Assembly (NCBI GenBank): GCA_014905825.1
Contig: JACGCN010000002.1
Coordinates: forward strand, 620,001 to 684,000
Direction: 5' to 3'
Length of the DNA: 64,000 nucleotides
Origin: Lyophyllum atratum
Lineage: Eukaryota > Basidiomycota > Agaricomycetes > Agaricales > Lyophyllaceae
Both the position numbers and the translations under genes were made by a program. The notes under the pieces were generated by a model. The model did not search any database. It saw nothing but the letters and a program-made list of their open reading frames with translations, and was not told the DNA's origin. Shown piece after piece: positions 33,138-44,897 of this stretch (position 1 is the stretch's first letter; the number at the start of each line of letters is the position of its first letter).

Positions 33138-36100
33138 CTACTCCCATGCCTGACTACATATCTTCAGCGGATCCTTTGGATTTCGACCCCGACAGTTCCT
33201 CTCCCCGCAATCCTGGCATCCACTTGTACAAAGTGTAACTGACCGACTCCCCGGGCACTTTGGCTGAGCACACTTGCGACACGTTCTTTTTTTCCTCTTC
33301 TTTTCTGGTTTCTCGGGAAGCGACTCGAATGCCCGTTTGCGAGCCAAGACAACTGCTGCAGGCTCCATTGTTCCATTCCGAGTAGTGGAAGAGGTGTTGA
33401 TGAAGGAAGATGAGGTAGCGACAGGAAGACTAGGAAAGGGTGTTGTAGTGTCGATGGACAAAGGCGAGGTAGTGGCAGGAAGACTCAGAAAAGGTCGACT
33501 CGAGTATGTCCTCCTTGGTGGGCTAGCATCTAAAGGTGACGTGTTCAGTAGGCCTTTTGCGGCGCTATGCAGCACACGAGCGCTTTCTAGTGCAGGAGGG
33601 GCATTGATGGATCTGCGTGGATCTCGAAGCGAGTGTTTTAGTAGGAGCCTTGCTTCAGCCGTCATAGCCTTCGTTTGCTTGATGTTCGCGTTTGTTTTCC
33701 AGTCACCGTTATAATAGACTTTAAGCTGCTCTGCTAGCTGTTGATAAGATGAGCTCCTTGTTCATTCAGGTATGTACGAAATTGGCCAACCTTATACGAG
33801 ATCTTTTCCCTCACATCTGCTTCATTATTCCAAAGCTGAACTGCACTATCCCAGTTTGGACCGCTGGCTGGGTTGTTGAAACCTGAGTCTCCCGTCATGA
33901 ACTCGCGAAACAGATTGCGTTCTTCAGCATTGTGGATGGGAAGGACTGGTTTTCGTGTCCCCTGAGAAGCTGCCAAGAAAGAAAGTGCCTGCTTGGAATG
34001 AAGGGTATGTATATATTGAGCCATTCCCGACCGTGAGCGGAGGTGGTCAGGAATCGGAAGGACACCTGCAACTTCTGTTGTCGGTTGATATAGATTGCCG
34101 TTGACCCAGCCAGCCATCATATACGGATTAGCCAGCTTATCGTGTACGAGGCACTGCATCTCTTGAATCTGATTCGTAAGCCAAATGCTATAATGGCCTA
34201 TATATCGTCGTCCTGTGCTGTTGAAGGTGCCGACCTGAGAATGAGTGTTGGTCACCTACTGGAATAACGTGAATGAGATTATTGGCTTACCAGAAGATTA
34301 TGCCTAAGGATAAAATCTAACAGACAACTCTGGACATGACGGATAGACACTCCAGACGTGGGAAGCCGTGATCGAAGATGGGTATGAACCCCTCCTTCAG
34401 TCATGTTCGTGCCTCGCATACAACGGTATAGAGGCAATCCTGTCTTGCCATCAATACCAAGTTGATAGTACAGCGCGATACCTGGAGGGTCCGATAGATG
34501 GCCTTTCTGGATGAGCTCGAGAACATTCTTCGCGACTGCCCACGCTGCATTATTGAAAAGGGGTAGGCCCGATTTGGCGTCCTTTAGTGGCCCGAATGTT
34601 TTGAATACTTCCGAAACCAGAGGAAACAAGATCTCAGCGGGGGGGATGGTGCGTTTGCATCTTGCCCAAAGCCAAGTAGCCCGTCCAAAAAGCAAGTCGT
34701 TCCAGGTTCGTGGGGGGGTTTGAGTCGAGCCCCAGGCAATTATTCGTGCTTTATCAGTTTGATCTGGAATGAAGATGGCGTCCCGCAAAGATGGCGAACT
34801 CACGGAGAAGCCCATGAGCTGCTGAAATATAAAACATATTGAAGACATGGAAAGGATCCTTCAAGATCCGACTTCGTATATAGTCAATCCAGTTGATGAC
34901 GGAGGTCACAGCGTCAAGGATCCGTCTGCCCTCAGCTTGACTATCAGCATCAGGTATATGGTCGTTCACAACTGTGGGGTCATGAACTGCATCGGTTTCC
35001 AGCGTTTCGAGCAGCAACTCGCCAAGCCTCAAGTTGGCGCCAGACGTCTCGGTCGCCTGCCCACTGCTTTCCACATCGATGATATATCCTTGAGCCGCGC
35101 TCGGAGTGGATGATGACTGGGGAATGGTGAGCTGATGAGCAGTCGAGGTAGATTCGGACGAGGGGTTCGCGGCTGGTGTGAAAACAGGGGCTGATTGGCG
35201 TAAGTGACTTCGTAGACAAACGATGTGGAATGGTGTGTTGCCGCACTCTCCAAGACTTCGCTGCTGGGTGCTGGTTTGACTTCCATGATTCGAAAGGAGT
35301 GCGCCTGGTACAAGAACTTCTCGGACTTCCATTACTGAGCGAGAGGGTGTGACATTGATGCCGTTATAGCTATGGTCGTTCATGTGAGGTGAGATGATCC
35401 CCCGTGCGAGAATTCGAGTACGGTCACCGTTGAAGAGGAGTATCGGGGTACCAATGACAGGGCATTCTGGGAGAGGTTTGGGTGTCGGAATGATAGTGAG
35501 CGCATCGTAAATGCTAAGGGATGTATACACATCCAGGGCTGCATACTGCACCTGACTCTCTGTCAAGTCCTCATCTTCCCAGGTAGAACTGACACGCTCG
35601 GAAACATTCTTGTTCAGTCGTCGACTAAGAACAGTTGCACAGAGGTCAGACAGCCCTATACGTGCAGATTTAACTACAAGTCGATCCTTTGCATACTTGG
35701 CGAGGTCAACCCCGCCTACGAAGGGAACATCTGACTTGCAAGCTTGCTGAAGATATTTCAGGTCGCCTGTTACGCAGCGCCCCACTTTCGTGATCCTGGG
35801 ATTTACAAGGACCTGCTTCAAAAGGGCGGGAAGCTGGTTTCCTGAAAGCATGCGCCCAATCTATGCAAATGTAGAGCAAATTAGTCATGTACTGACAGGC
35901 AAAGATGATAAGGAGTTACCTGTAAAATATAGATTTTGGTTCCATGGGCAATCTGCAAAATGGCCGTCTGTCCTCTTCCCATCACATACCCACGATCTGA
36001 GGTCTCGACGTTCCATTCAGCGTCGAGGCCAATAACAACTCTACCGGGTCCATCATCATCTGGTAGAAGGTCGAGAATGGTGCGCATCGCATCATCAATT

Positions 36101-38369
36101 GCTGTCACTGACTTCTTTACCGTGATCTCGAAGTGCTGAGGTATTTGTAGGGCCTCGAGATGCGAATGTTTTTCGATAGGGACAAGATCTTGTCGAAGGG
36201 AGGGAAAGCATTTCTCGAGGAAATCTTTATCGGCCATGTTATCGGTATAGAAGACAGCTGGCTGTTCATGGCCGTACAAGTCGAGAGATTGGCGCATCTT
36301 GTGCAACGCAAGTTCAAATTGCGAATGTGATTTTGTCGCAACGAGGTTGCAGACACGGATTTCGCCCTTCTCGTTTGTGACGGTCAGCAGAGCAGTAAAC
36401 ACCTGAACTCCGTCCACCTTTGCGACGTGTTTTGCGAGCTAATCGGGATATAATCGGGATATGAGCAATTGCAAAGACACTTAGAGTCCATTTAGACACA
36501 CCTTGAAACTATGGTCAATTGCACATATCTTCCCTGTTAGCATCGCAGTATGCTGGTTAAAGTCTGATCTGTGTTCCTCGATAAATGTGTCGTAGACATC
36601 TCTTAACCACTGTGAGCTGGGAACGAATCCATGATATCCGTCGGAAGAGCGATCATTAAAGGGTAGGAAAGGTTTGAATTTTTGCGCCAGTGGACCAGTA
36701 GTGAAAAGGGATGGCTGCGCGAGTGTCTGTAGGTACCGCAGATGGATACTGTCATAGTTCTGCAAATGCTGGATAAGGATTGCATTCGAGAACTGCTTGG
36801 CGCCCATCCCATGCTGAAAACAGGATCGCATGAACGCCATCACATCATTCGATATGCCGCTTCGGAAGGTGAGGCGAGCCGGGAACTCAGCAGCAAGGTC
36901 GGGCGAAAGAACACGGAGGATGCGCGGGTCCCAACTTCGGAATGTTACACTATTCGGAAGGACACATCTCGGGCAGCGGTAACGGTAACCTATAATATAA
37001 AGAGGCTTTTCGAAACCTACAACACGCCGTGGTCGAGGAATATGGCAGTGCCGCCATAGAGCAGTGCCGCAGTTGGGACATGGAATGCCGCCAGGATTCA
37101 GGCACATGGGGTCCCAAAGATACATGTCATAATCATAAATCTTCTGCGGTGAGAGCCGGGTCTCGCGTAGCAGGAAAAAGGTCGCTGGCCGCGGGAATCG
37201 GAATGTCTTATGGTCGCGATAAAGCGGTGGGAGCTTGTCAGGTCCACGGTTCTCTGGGAGGGACTCCTTCACACGTGAGTCAAATACCTCTTGGAGCCAT
37301 GTAGGCAGAGGGCGAGGGGTTGGACTCTTTCGGGCTCCTGACTGCACTTCAGAGTCTTCATCGATGTCTTCGTCATCATCACCGATCCCATCTTCTAAGA
37401 GGCCGGATTCACTATCTTCGCCACTACCGCGCCCTTCGTCATCATCAATCAAGCAAGAGGGATCGTCATCTGGCGTGACGAGGGGGCTTGGTTCTGGATC
37501 CGGAGTTGTCGAGGGTGGAAGAGCAGTGATGTTGCTAGTATGCTGATTGGTCAAAGGAGCTGAAGTCGAAGGTGCTGGGTGCGGGGCGGCTCTTGACGCC
37601 GAGTGACGAGAGTTCGATGCATCTCCCAGGTTAGGGCTTGATGACAAGCGGAATCGACCTGTCGGGGATAACCCAGGAACTCGCTACAGCAATGAATGGT
37701 CTTAGGCTACTGTCACTGCCACATCACATTTGCTACGCACCAATCCTTGGCTCATCGATGATTCAGTTCGCGACTTGGGGTGTCCAAAAGGTTTCGGCAC
37801 ACTCTTCGGCCGGCCAACCCGTCGTTTCTTCGTTTGGTTAGGCTCTCGGCCACTGTTAGCAGCCATCTGGCGATGGCCAGTGCCAGGAGGCCGTCCAACA
37901 GGTCGCTTCTCCTTTGGAGGCTTCTCGAAATCATTCGGTTGCTGGATTTTGCGATTCTTGGATCCTTTTGGGCGTCCAGGGCCGCGTTTACTTGTACCCG
38001 CCCCGCCATCTACTCGGGGGACCTCGGGCTCAGATGGCGGACCAGCATCTGAGGATGTGCTGGCGTCGTCGATAGGAATACTGTTGCTGTCCTCACTAAT
38101 GAGTAAAAGCATAATTTAATTATGAAGTTCACATACCTGTACTGGACGGTGTTGCTACGTGAGTTGTCTATGCAAGAGGAAGATTCCGGCGACAATGGTA
38201 GACTAGTGCACAGTGATAGAGCAGTCAGTACGGCAGTAGCAGACTTGGCGCGTTTCGTCACTCACCTCCCGTTGAAAAAATGATCCTCGAGTACGTCAAG
38301 GGCTGCCAGCTGCTCAGATGTCAGTGGCGCACCGTCGTATAGGTCGTACTCGTCGCAGGAGCTGTTCAT
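33138..38369 (-). CDS. AT-hook / DUF6729-like zinc ribbon / DDE-like transposase with inserted 3'-5' exonuclease
   Basis: The start ATG is at 38369 (MNSSCDEYDLYDG); exon 1 ends at 38266, exon 2 is 38202-38137 and exon 3 starts at 38095. Exon 3 has three AT-hooks (PGRPKGSKN, VGRPPGTGH, VGRPKSV). Next (37670-36485) come an acidic linker, then WDPMCLNPGGIPCPNCG...YRCPRC, a zinc ribbon of DUF6729 type, then CAIDHSFK (first Asp). Exon 36430-35915 gives VFTALLTVTNEKGE and FYTDNMADK (second Asp), then the exonuclease: VVIGLDAEW (D-x-E), TGDLKYL (D) and YAALDVY (YxxxD), reaching about 35530. Downstream are KDPFHVFNMFY, DLLFGRATWLWARC, RGTNMTEGGVH (candidate Glu) and a C-terminal Cys cluster (CRKCAQPKCPGS...CQDCGERNC) before the stop at 33138. 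The catalytic assignment is my reading. About 1,600 residues. Confidence 0.85.
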
Positions 38370-38833
38370 GTTACCCTTTTAGATGCAAGTAACAGAGAAC
38401 TATGAGAATTCGGTGGTCCGAAAAGGCCAACTGGTCTAGGGTGTTTTCCAAAGAAGCGAGTAGCGGCCTTGGGAGAAAAGCTGACTGAGCCGAACGGTAC
38501 CTCTCTGGACTCTGAAGCGGTCGCCGTCGATGTGTCGTAGATGTGTTTCGATCGCACCGATCACCAATTGAAATTAGCCATTCACTCGGAAAGAGACCCA
38601 TTGCACAACATCTATGTTGCTACTCTTCTAGTGGTGGACACAATCACATAGCGGGACAACGAAGACAATGAATACGATCCAGTCGACGACGCGAGACACT
38701 GGGAGAGGAGGGAGCAGCGGGACACACGCGTTCGAGGTAACTTTGCAATTCTCTCGGACGTGGGAAGCCCCGGTCACGTGGCAAAACGCACGTGAATTTT
38801 CTATGTCAGCATCTGGTATCTGGTATCTGGTAT
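38370..38833. promoter_or_regulatory. Upstream region of the exonuclease-transposon gene
   Basis: 464 bp between the start codon and the right TIR; presumably holds the promoter. A threefold TCTGGTA-type direct repeat sits at about 38811-38833, touching the TIR, a position where transposase-binding repeats are common. No TATA box is obvious. Confidence 0.4.
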
Positions 38834-38857
38834 CCCCACTCCTATTGGTAACGAGCC
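38834..38857 (-). repeat. Right TIR of the exonuclease transposon
   Basis: Inverse of 32940-32963 with one mismatch; followed by target duplication GGAAAAAG at 38858-38865. Confidence 0.85.
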
Positions 38858-38865
38858 GGAAAAAG

Positions 38866-39238
38866 GGAAGGAAGGAAGGAAGAAAGAGGTAAGGCGACGG
38901 GTATAAATGAGGACGCCGCCAAGCATGTATCAATAGTGTACGTAATCCAGGATCACAGCCTAGTAGGCTCCCTTGGCAAACTTGTGATTCAGGAAGTGGT
39001 TAAATATCTATGTAAAGTACAGTTACAATTTCGTATGCATGATCTGTACCTATGATAGCAGATGAATGGCATGATGCCCAGAATGCACCCAGAACAAAGA
39101 AAGCAAGAAAGATGATAAAGAAATGTAAGGAAGAGCGTGAGGCGTGAGGTGCGTAGTGCAAGATTGTACATTAATTAGGTCTATTAGGTATCCAGCGAAT
39201 ATAAAGCAACAACAGCGTATGAAATAGAGAAATCAAGA
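38866..39238. other. Intergenic, no gene seen
   Basis: Starts with a (GGAA)n-like purine stretch, then AT-rich DNA that is probably the 3' untranslated region of MED13. Confidence 0.5.
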
Positions 39239-42200
39239 TCAAGTACTGTCTGGTGTATCCATCCCGTATCGATCATGGTCCAGAGCAATTCGCATCGCTT
39301 CCACCGCTGCGAGGTGGAACGGAAGAGCAGGGCTGACGCCGAGTCGCCATCGTGTCCCGGCTAGCACGGCGAGTTCGTGGAAATTACGTGTAATTGCGGT
39401 ATGTAGGGAGTTAATATCTTCTTGCATGGTCATGGAGGAAGGCGGGCGGGCGGTGTGCAGCAGATGAATATGCAGCATTGCAATGGCGGTGGGGGAAGAG
39501 GTGGCGGGGAGACAGATAAGGGATGTGCTAGAGCGCGGTAGAAGGGCGAGTGAGTGAGGGAGGATAGGAGGTTGTTCACGGTCATGTTCCAGTGGTGTCG
39601 ATGTCGTCGGTGTGCATGGAAGTTCGGGAATGAGGGAGAGGGAAAGACCAAGGTCGCTTAAAGTAGGAGGGTGCGATTGAGGTAGAGTGCTGTGAGGGGA
39701 AAGAGCATAAAATGTGGTCGATATATCCGTGAAGAGGTTTTGTGGCTGGTTCTTGGGTATCGACGAGGATCGGACAGAGTTGTGTACTTTGTTTGGAGTT
39801 GTTTTGGGCTGCGGTCGCGACGTGCAGAAGGTCCACGGAGCATCCAGCTCTACAGACAGCAGCGTAACACTTGCCATATGCAACCCATGACAGCTTGTTT
39901 CAATCAAGCTCGCCCAAGCTAAATTTTAAAATAAGATCCTCTCGTCGAAGAGTAAAAATATTGAAGACATACCAGTCTAATTCACTTTCCCGCATCGTCC
40001 CCAATCTCGCGAATACCATCCTCCATTCCACATTCGCCTTCTTCCCAAACTCAACTGCGAAGTCCCAGATTTTCTTCACCAAAAACGCTTCTTGCGAAAC
40101 TTCCTCGGACTCCCCTTCGCTAGGTGTCTGCGTTAACCAGACACCCAAATCATGCGCCTCGCCACGTTGGTCAACACACGACGCTAAAATCCACTTCCCG
40201 CACGGGCTTACTTGGTAACCCACATGTAAGAAGGTAATACGGTCCATGACGCCCAAGGACGCATGTGGAGCACGAACAAACGATGCTTTGCTGTAGGCGG
40301 GCCGGGCGAGCGTCAATGCGGGTTCCTGAAAGTACTTGCGCACCCGCTCCCCGTGCTCGAAGAACCGCCTAGACATTACACGGTCTACGGGCACCAAGAT
40401 GCGGTTGTAGATCGAGTAACAGAGGACCTCAAGGTCAGAGAAGTCAGCCGCAGGATTGCCTAGATTGCCCTGGACTAGCGGTTCTGGTACAAACTGGAAG
40501 TGGATTTGGGCTTCGGAGTAGGTTTTGGCCGCCTTCTTGACAGCAGAGAAGACCTGGCGAAGGATGGGGGATGCAAGGGTCAAGGTAGAGGTGGGAGTGA
40601 TTATGAAAAAAATGAGGCTTGATTCAGAAGTAGGGAGGCTTGAGACGAGCGAGGCTGTGAGTAAGAAGGTTAGGACACCAAGCAGGATAGATATATAGGT
40701 GATACTTGCCTAGGTTCTTACGGAATGCCGAATCGAACCGCAAAGGAAAGAGTCCATCTCTTGGGCAAGACGGACTTTTACCAGGAACAAATGTGCCCAG
40801 GTGTTTTCCCTACGAATGAGATGAATAAGGGTATGGAATAACGGATGAAGTTGTCTTACCTCGTAGGTCGCAGCCACCGTTGCTAACCATGCCTCCACTT
40901 GCTGTTGCCGTTGCTCTCCATCATCTTCAAAGAGAACAAACGCCGTGCCATTCTTCTTTCCTCCCCTCGGTCCTAGGCCCAGTTTCTCCCAGAATCGAAG
41001 AGCAGTTGGCATAATCTGGATGATCGCGTCGCCTTTTCCGATGGAAATCATGGGCGCCTCGAGCATTGACAACGGCTTCGTCACAACACTCGAATGATTC
41101 AGCCTGCGTAGGGGTCTTTTCCTGTGATGTCGAGTCAAATAGTGTACCAAGATCCAAAGGACCGTCTAGCCCTGGCACATTTTCGAGCAGACGCATAATG
41201 GTCCGCACATCGGCCAACCACACCTCTGCTGGCTGCTTGGACCCTGCCAGCGTGCTCGCTCGCCAGGCCTCCGCCCATGGCGAGTTCTCTACCACCTCTG
41301 TGGCAACAGTGTATGCGGCGGCCTCGAGAGACTTCGACTTTTCAGACGAGGCACCCAACATGGCGGCAGGCGACACGGGTGTGGGAACGGACGCGATATG
41401 CGTCGCAGTAGTCATGTTCGTTGGTGCGACCGCTGCACCAGGCTCCCGCAGGGGCGTGCTGAGCGGCAAGAGCTCAGAGTGCTGAAACTGTGTGTGAAGG
41501 AGGGTTGGTCCGAGGGGCAGGTATCCGGGTAGAGGCGTGGATGGTCGCGAGATGATAGGACTCTCGCTTTCCCCCCGCGTTCCATCCATGTCATAGTCTG
41601 ACTCAGCATCGGATTTGGTATCGTCGTTGTCATCCTCGTATGGTGTCCCACTGGCCATTGTAGTATCTGCACGAGCGTTCTTCTCCCAGTCTTCGTGTTC
41701 GCGGATCCACGAAGGCGACATCTTGGGTGTCCCGACTACCCAACTACTGGTCTCCCGCCCGCCCTGCTCGAACGTCATCTTGCGCTTCACACCAATCAGC
41801 TTGCGCACGACACCGATTCGCGGGTCCGTCGCGGCCATGTACTTGAATCGCCAACCATTGTTACCCGTAGCCGCAGGGGCCGCGCCCAATGACTTCGGGT
41901 AATACAACGTCGCGGGCTGCCAGTTAAGGTTCAGTGGCTCTGTCCGATCCTCCTCATCTGGTGGGCTGGGCAAAGAGAACTTGCCCACGGCATACTTTCC
42001 GTCGAGCGTGCGGTGGTAAGCAGCGAACGGAATGGGGTCGAATGTGCTGGTGTTTGTGCTAGGCCGGCGAATGGCGGGGTCGGACTCGAGATGCACAGTA
42101 GGCGTGGCGGGGGCGGAGTGGCTAGGGGGTGTGGGGCCTGGGGACGGCGAAACAAGGTCGGGCACGGGAGCATGAGGATCGGAATCCATATAGCGTGGAG

Positions 42201-44705
42201 TGAACTCCTCGGCGAGGGAACTTGAAACCCATGGCGACGAAGAGTGCAGGGTGTGCGCGTATGGTGTGGGTGTTTGTTGGCGACCGGAGCCGGAGAGATG
42301 TGTATCAAAGACGGGGGAGGACGCCCCGAGGCTCATGGGCGTTTGAGCTGCGGCTGGGGTCAGTCCCGAGCCGCCTGATTTTGAATTCGTCGTAAGAGGT
42401 ACAGCTCCAGTGCGGGGTATGGGCAGAGGTGGGGGTGCAAGAGGCAGTCCGCGAGCAGGCGCAGAAGGGCGGTCGAAAAAATTGAAATCGTCGTCCGTGA
42501 AGGCCGAGTCGTCAAAGTCAATCCCCGTGCCACTGCCGCCGTAACCATCACTTCGGCTCCTCGAGTGCATGTCGAAGTCCATATCCATGCCCATACCCAT
42601 GTCGAAGTCCATATCCATGTCCATGTTCAAGTATGGCTGCGGCTGGGTGGTCCATGAAGTGTTATTGGACCCGAAAGCATCAAAGATTGTTGGGGCGGAT
42701 TGTGCGGGATCCGGGATGGTAACTGGAGCGGGCAGGGGTGTCGGGATGGGAGAGGTTAATTCAAGGGTCGTAGTGGACAAAACGGGGGGCAGCGCAGATG
42801 TCTCAGTCGAGGGTGACGTATGGTCGCCGTGAGCGGATACGATGGGAATGTTGGTTTGCGGGGGGGAGGGGTAAAAATTCTGCGTTGGAGTGGGATGTTG
42901 TGGCTGCTGCTGGCTGAGTCCACCAACAGGTTGAGGAGCGACCGTAAGAGGAGTTGTCAGGAGTGGGGTGGGTGTGTCAGTGGCCGCGGTCGAGGCTGGG
43001 GTTAAAGCTGCAACAGCGGTTGTAGCAGTGCGTGCTAGTTTCGGTGAACCTGAAACACCGTTTTCACGTTCGCGTTTCAGTCGTTCACGCTCTCTTTCAC
43101 GCTCGCGAGCGACGGCATCGACATACCCGCCAACCTCCGATGCTACACGTCGAATATCTTTGGATTTGGATAAGGTAAGCGCCCGGAAGGTGCGGAGGGA
43201 GTCGGAAGTCGGAGAGCTGGGGAGGATGGGACGTGGGTGTGATCGCGAAGGGAGTGCAGCTGAGAGTGTTGCTGTTGAAGATGGAGATGGAGATGTGGAG
43301 GAGCCACTTCCTGATGCTGAGGGTACACGGACTGTAACAGTGCTGGAGCAGCCGCAGGTACATGGGGGGAGGGTTGCAACGGCGCTGGAAGCTCAGGGAA
43401 ATGATCAAGTGGCACGCGAGCTGGGAGACCAGCCAATGCAGATGAGGCGAGAGAGAGGCAAAGGGATAACGGATATATGAGGACAATTCCCTTGTCCTCA
43501 CCCTGCTTATTCTCTACGTTTATCCATGCGATGATAAATTGTGGTTTAGAAGCCATCCCGTCGGGTACGTAACCTCCTGAGGAAAAAGAATTTTCCCACC
43601 CGCTAACACCTAGGCCTTGTAGAGATTCCTGAAATTGCTTCCTGAGAGCTGACGTAGGTCCTGCGTAGTGGGTAAGAAAGAACGCAGGTGTTCCGTGTGG
43701 AAGAAGGGTAATCGGTGTTCCACGAGGAAGAGGCAATACATTTGCTAATGGAAGGAAGGGCGTTGCAAGAAGAAGAGGATGGATTATCAGACTGGGCGCT
43801 AAGTTCCGGGATCGATTTGATAAATGTACTTGTAATTGGCAGTACAGAAGTGGCCTGATCGCCGCGTGAGTTGTACAAGCTTAGTGTGGAAAGTTGAAAG
43901 CTCACCTTGATAGAGCACGATATTCCCAGCTAGAGCCCCATTCACTGGTAGAAGGGGGCGGACCAAGCAAGAAGCCTCCTTTAAGTCTTTTGACTGACCG
44001 CGAAGTCTTGTTGGGTTGGTTCTGCGAAGACGCACGCGCAATGTCATCAAGGAGGCGGATACGTATGGCCTCCAGGAAATGGCTGTAGATTACCCGAAGT
44101 GGTTTTCTCGGAAGCAGGGTAGTAGCCGTGCTTGAGTTTCGCAAGGAAGTGTCCAGACAAGTCAGACACGGTTTCAGCAGGGCTGAACAAGCAGAAGAGC
44201 ATGGGTAGAGTCCGTTCAAAGGAAAGGACGAAGTCTCGTCGGCTGAAATGTAATAGTCAGCGCAAGTCACAACGGAAGGAAGTTGGGGTTAAGGTTAGGC
44301 GTGAAGGCATGGGACCCATCCGGCATGGGCCCCCTGATCCCGACGAAGCGCATACATGGGATACTCACCGGTTAATCCGTCGAACTGCAACGTAGCCAAT
44401 TTTGACGTGGCACCTGCAATGTCGTCTTGTGCCGATATAGAGAATACATATATGAATGGACCTGTTCCGATGTGAATGCTAGCCAACAGGGAGTCCAAGA
44501 GGACGGCAGATGCGTTCCTCGACAGAAGATTCCTGCGTGCCAGCTCTATGCTGTGGGTAGGCTTGACAGATGTGTTAGTGTCTGGAATGAACCGTGTGTA
44601 GGAGACACAAGGGTCTAGTGGCAGCGATATCCTGGAGGATAAGACTTGGTCAGCCAGGGTTATCTGGGGGGGCGCAGCCACTGCGAGATGTGACTTGGAG
44701 GCCAT
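39239..44705 (-). CDS. MED13: Mediator kinase-module subunit MED13 (SRB9/SSN2)
   Basis: The start is taken at 44705 (MASKSHLAVAAPPQ); exon 1 ends at 44369. The N-terminal Med13 domain follows over several exons (LLSRNASAVLLDSLLAS, RKPLRVIYSHFLEAIRIRLLDD, LPRGTPITLLPHGTPAFFLTHY, KPQFIIAWINVENKQGEDKG). The middle is low complexity (a Met/Asp run near 42560-42650, Pro/Ser-rich). The MedPIWI-like part starts about 41060 (TALRFWEKLGLGPRGGKKNGTAF). The C-terminus (40583-39239) has DRVMSRRFFEHGERVRKYF, PHASLGVMDRITFLHVGYQVSPCGKWILA and PFHLAAVEAMRIAL. MED13 links the CDK8-cyclin C module to core Mediator. A single-base frame break lies near 43325, inside an otherwise conserved region (before TFRALTLSKSKDIRR). 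It is divergent from the DUF2433 gene with 192 bp between. Confidence 0.9.
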
Positions 44706-44897
44706 GGGAAGCAGGCTACAAATCCTGCGGTATATGTGCGGAGAGGATGTGTTGGTATAGCATGAGGAGGTAGAGGTAGGTAAGGCACAAGTGGCGGGGC
44801 CCAATGGTGTGGCCGTGACTGACGGTCGGCTTTTACCGACGGACTCTGAGAATTTCGTTCGTTTTCATCTTGCCCCCTGCTCATCGTTGCCTCCGAC
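44706..44897. promoter_or_regulatory. Bidirectional promoter, MED13 / DUF2433 gene
   Basis: Only 192 bp separate the two divergent start codons, so both genes must share regulatory DNA. No TATA box is clear. Confidence 0.5.

Larger units (their letters stand above)
32940..38857 (-). mobile_element. DNA transposon carrying a transposase-exonuclease fusion gene (5918 bp)
   Basis: Left end 32940-32963 and right end 38834-38857 are 24-bp inverted repeats with one mismatch (left reads GGCTCGATACC..., right inverse GGCTCGTTACC..., both then AATAGGAGTGGGG). A perfect 8-bp duplication, GGAAAAAG, flanks both. Between them is one large minus-strand gene plus short non-coding ends: about 175 bp at the 3' side of the gene and about 465 bp upstream. 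The gene encodes AT-hooks, a zinc ribbon, a DDE-like core and a DEDDy exonuclease. The intact ends, intact target duplication and long open exons suggest a recent insertion. It could belong to a named superfamily I cannot check here. Confidence 0.85.

Noticed and set aside
39430..39836. Overlapping minus-strand frames beside the MED13 C-terminus
   Set aside because: Alternative frames of the MED13 last exon; the conserved PFHLAAVEAMRIAL end is in the other frame.
42560..42660. Short tandem repeat encoding alternating Met and Asp
   Set aside because: It is in frame within MED13's low-complexity region; a coding microsatellite, not a separate element.
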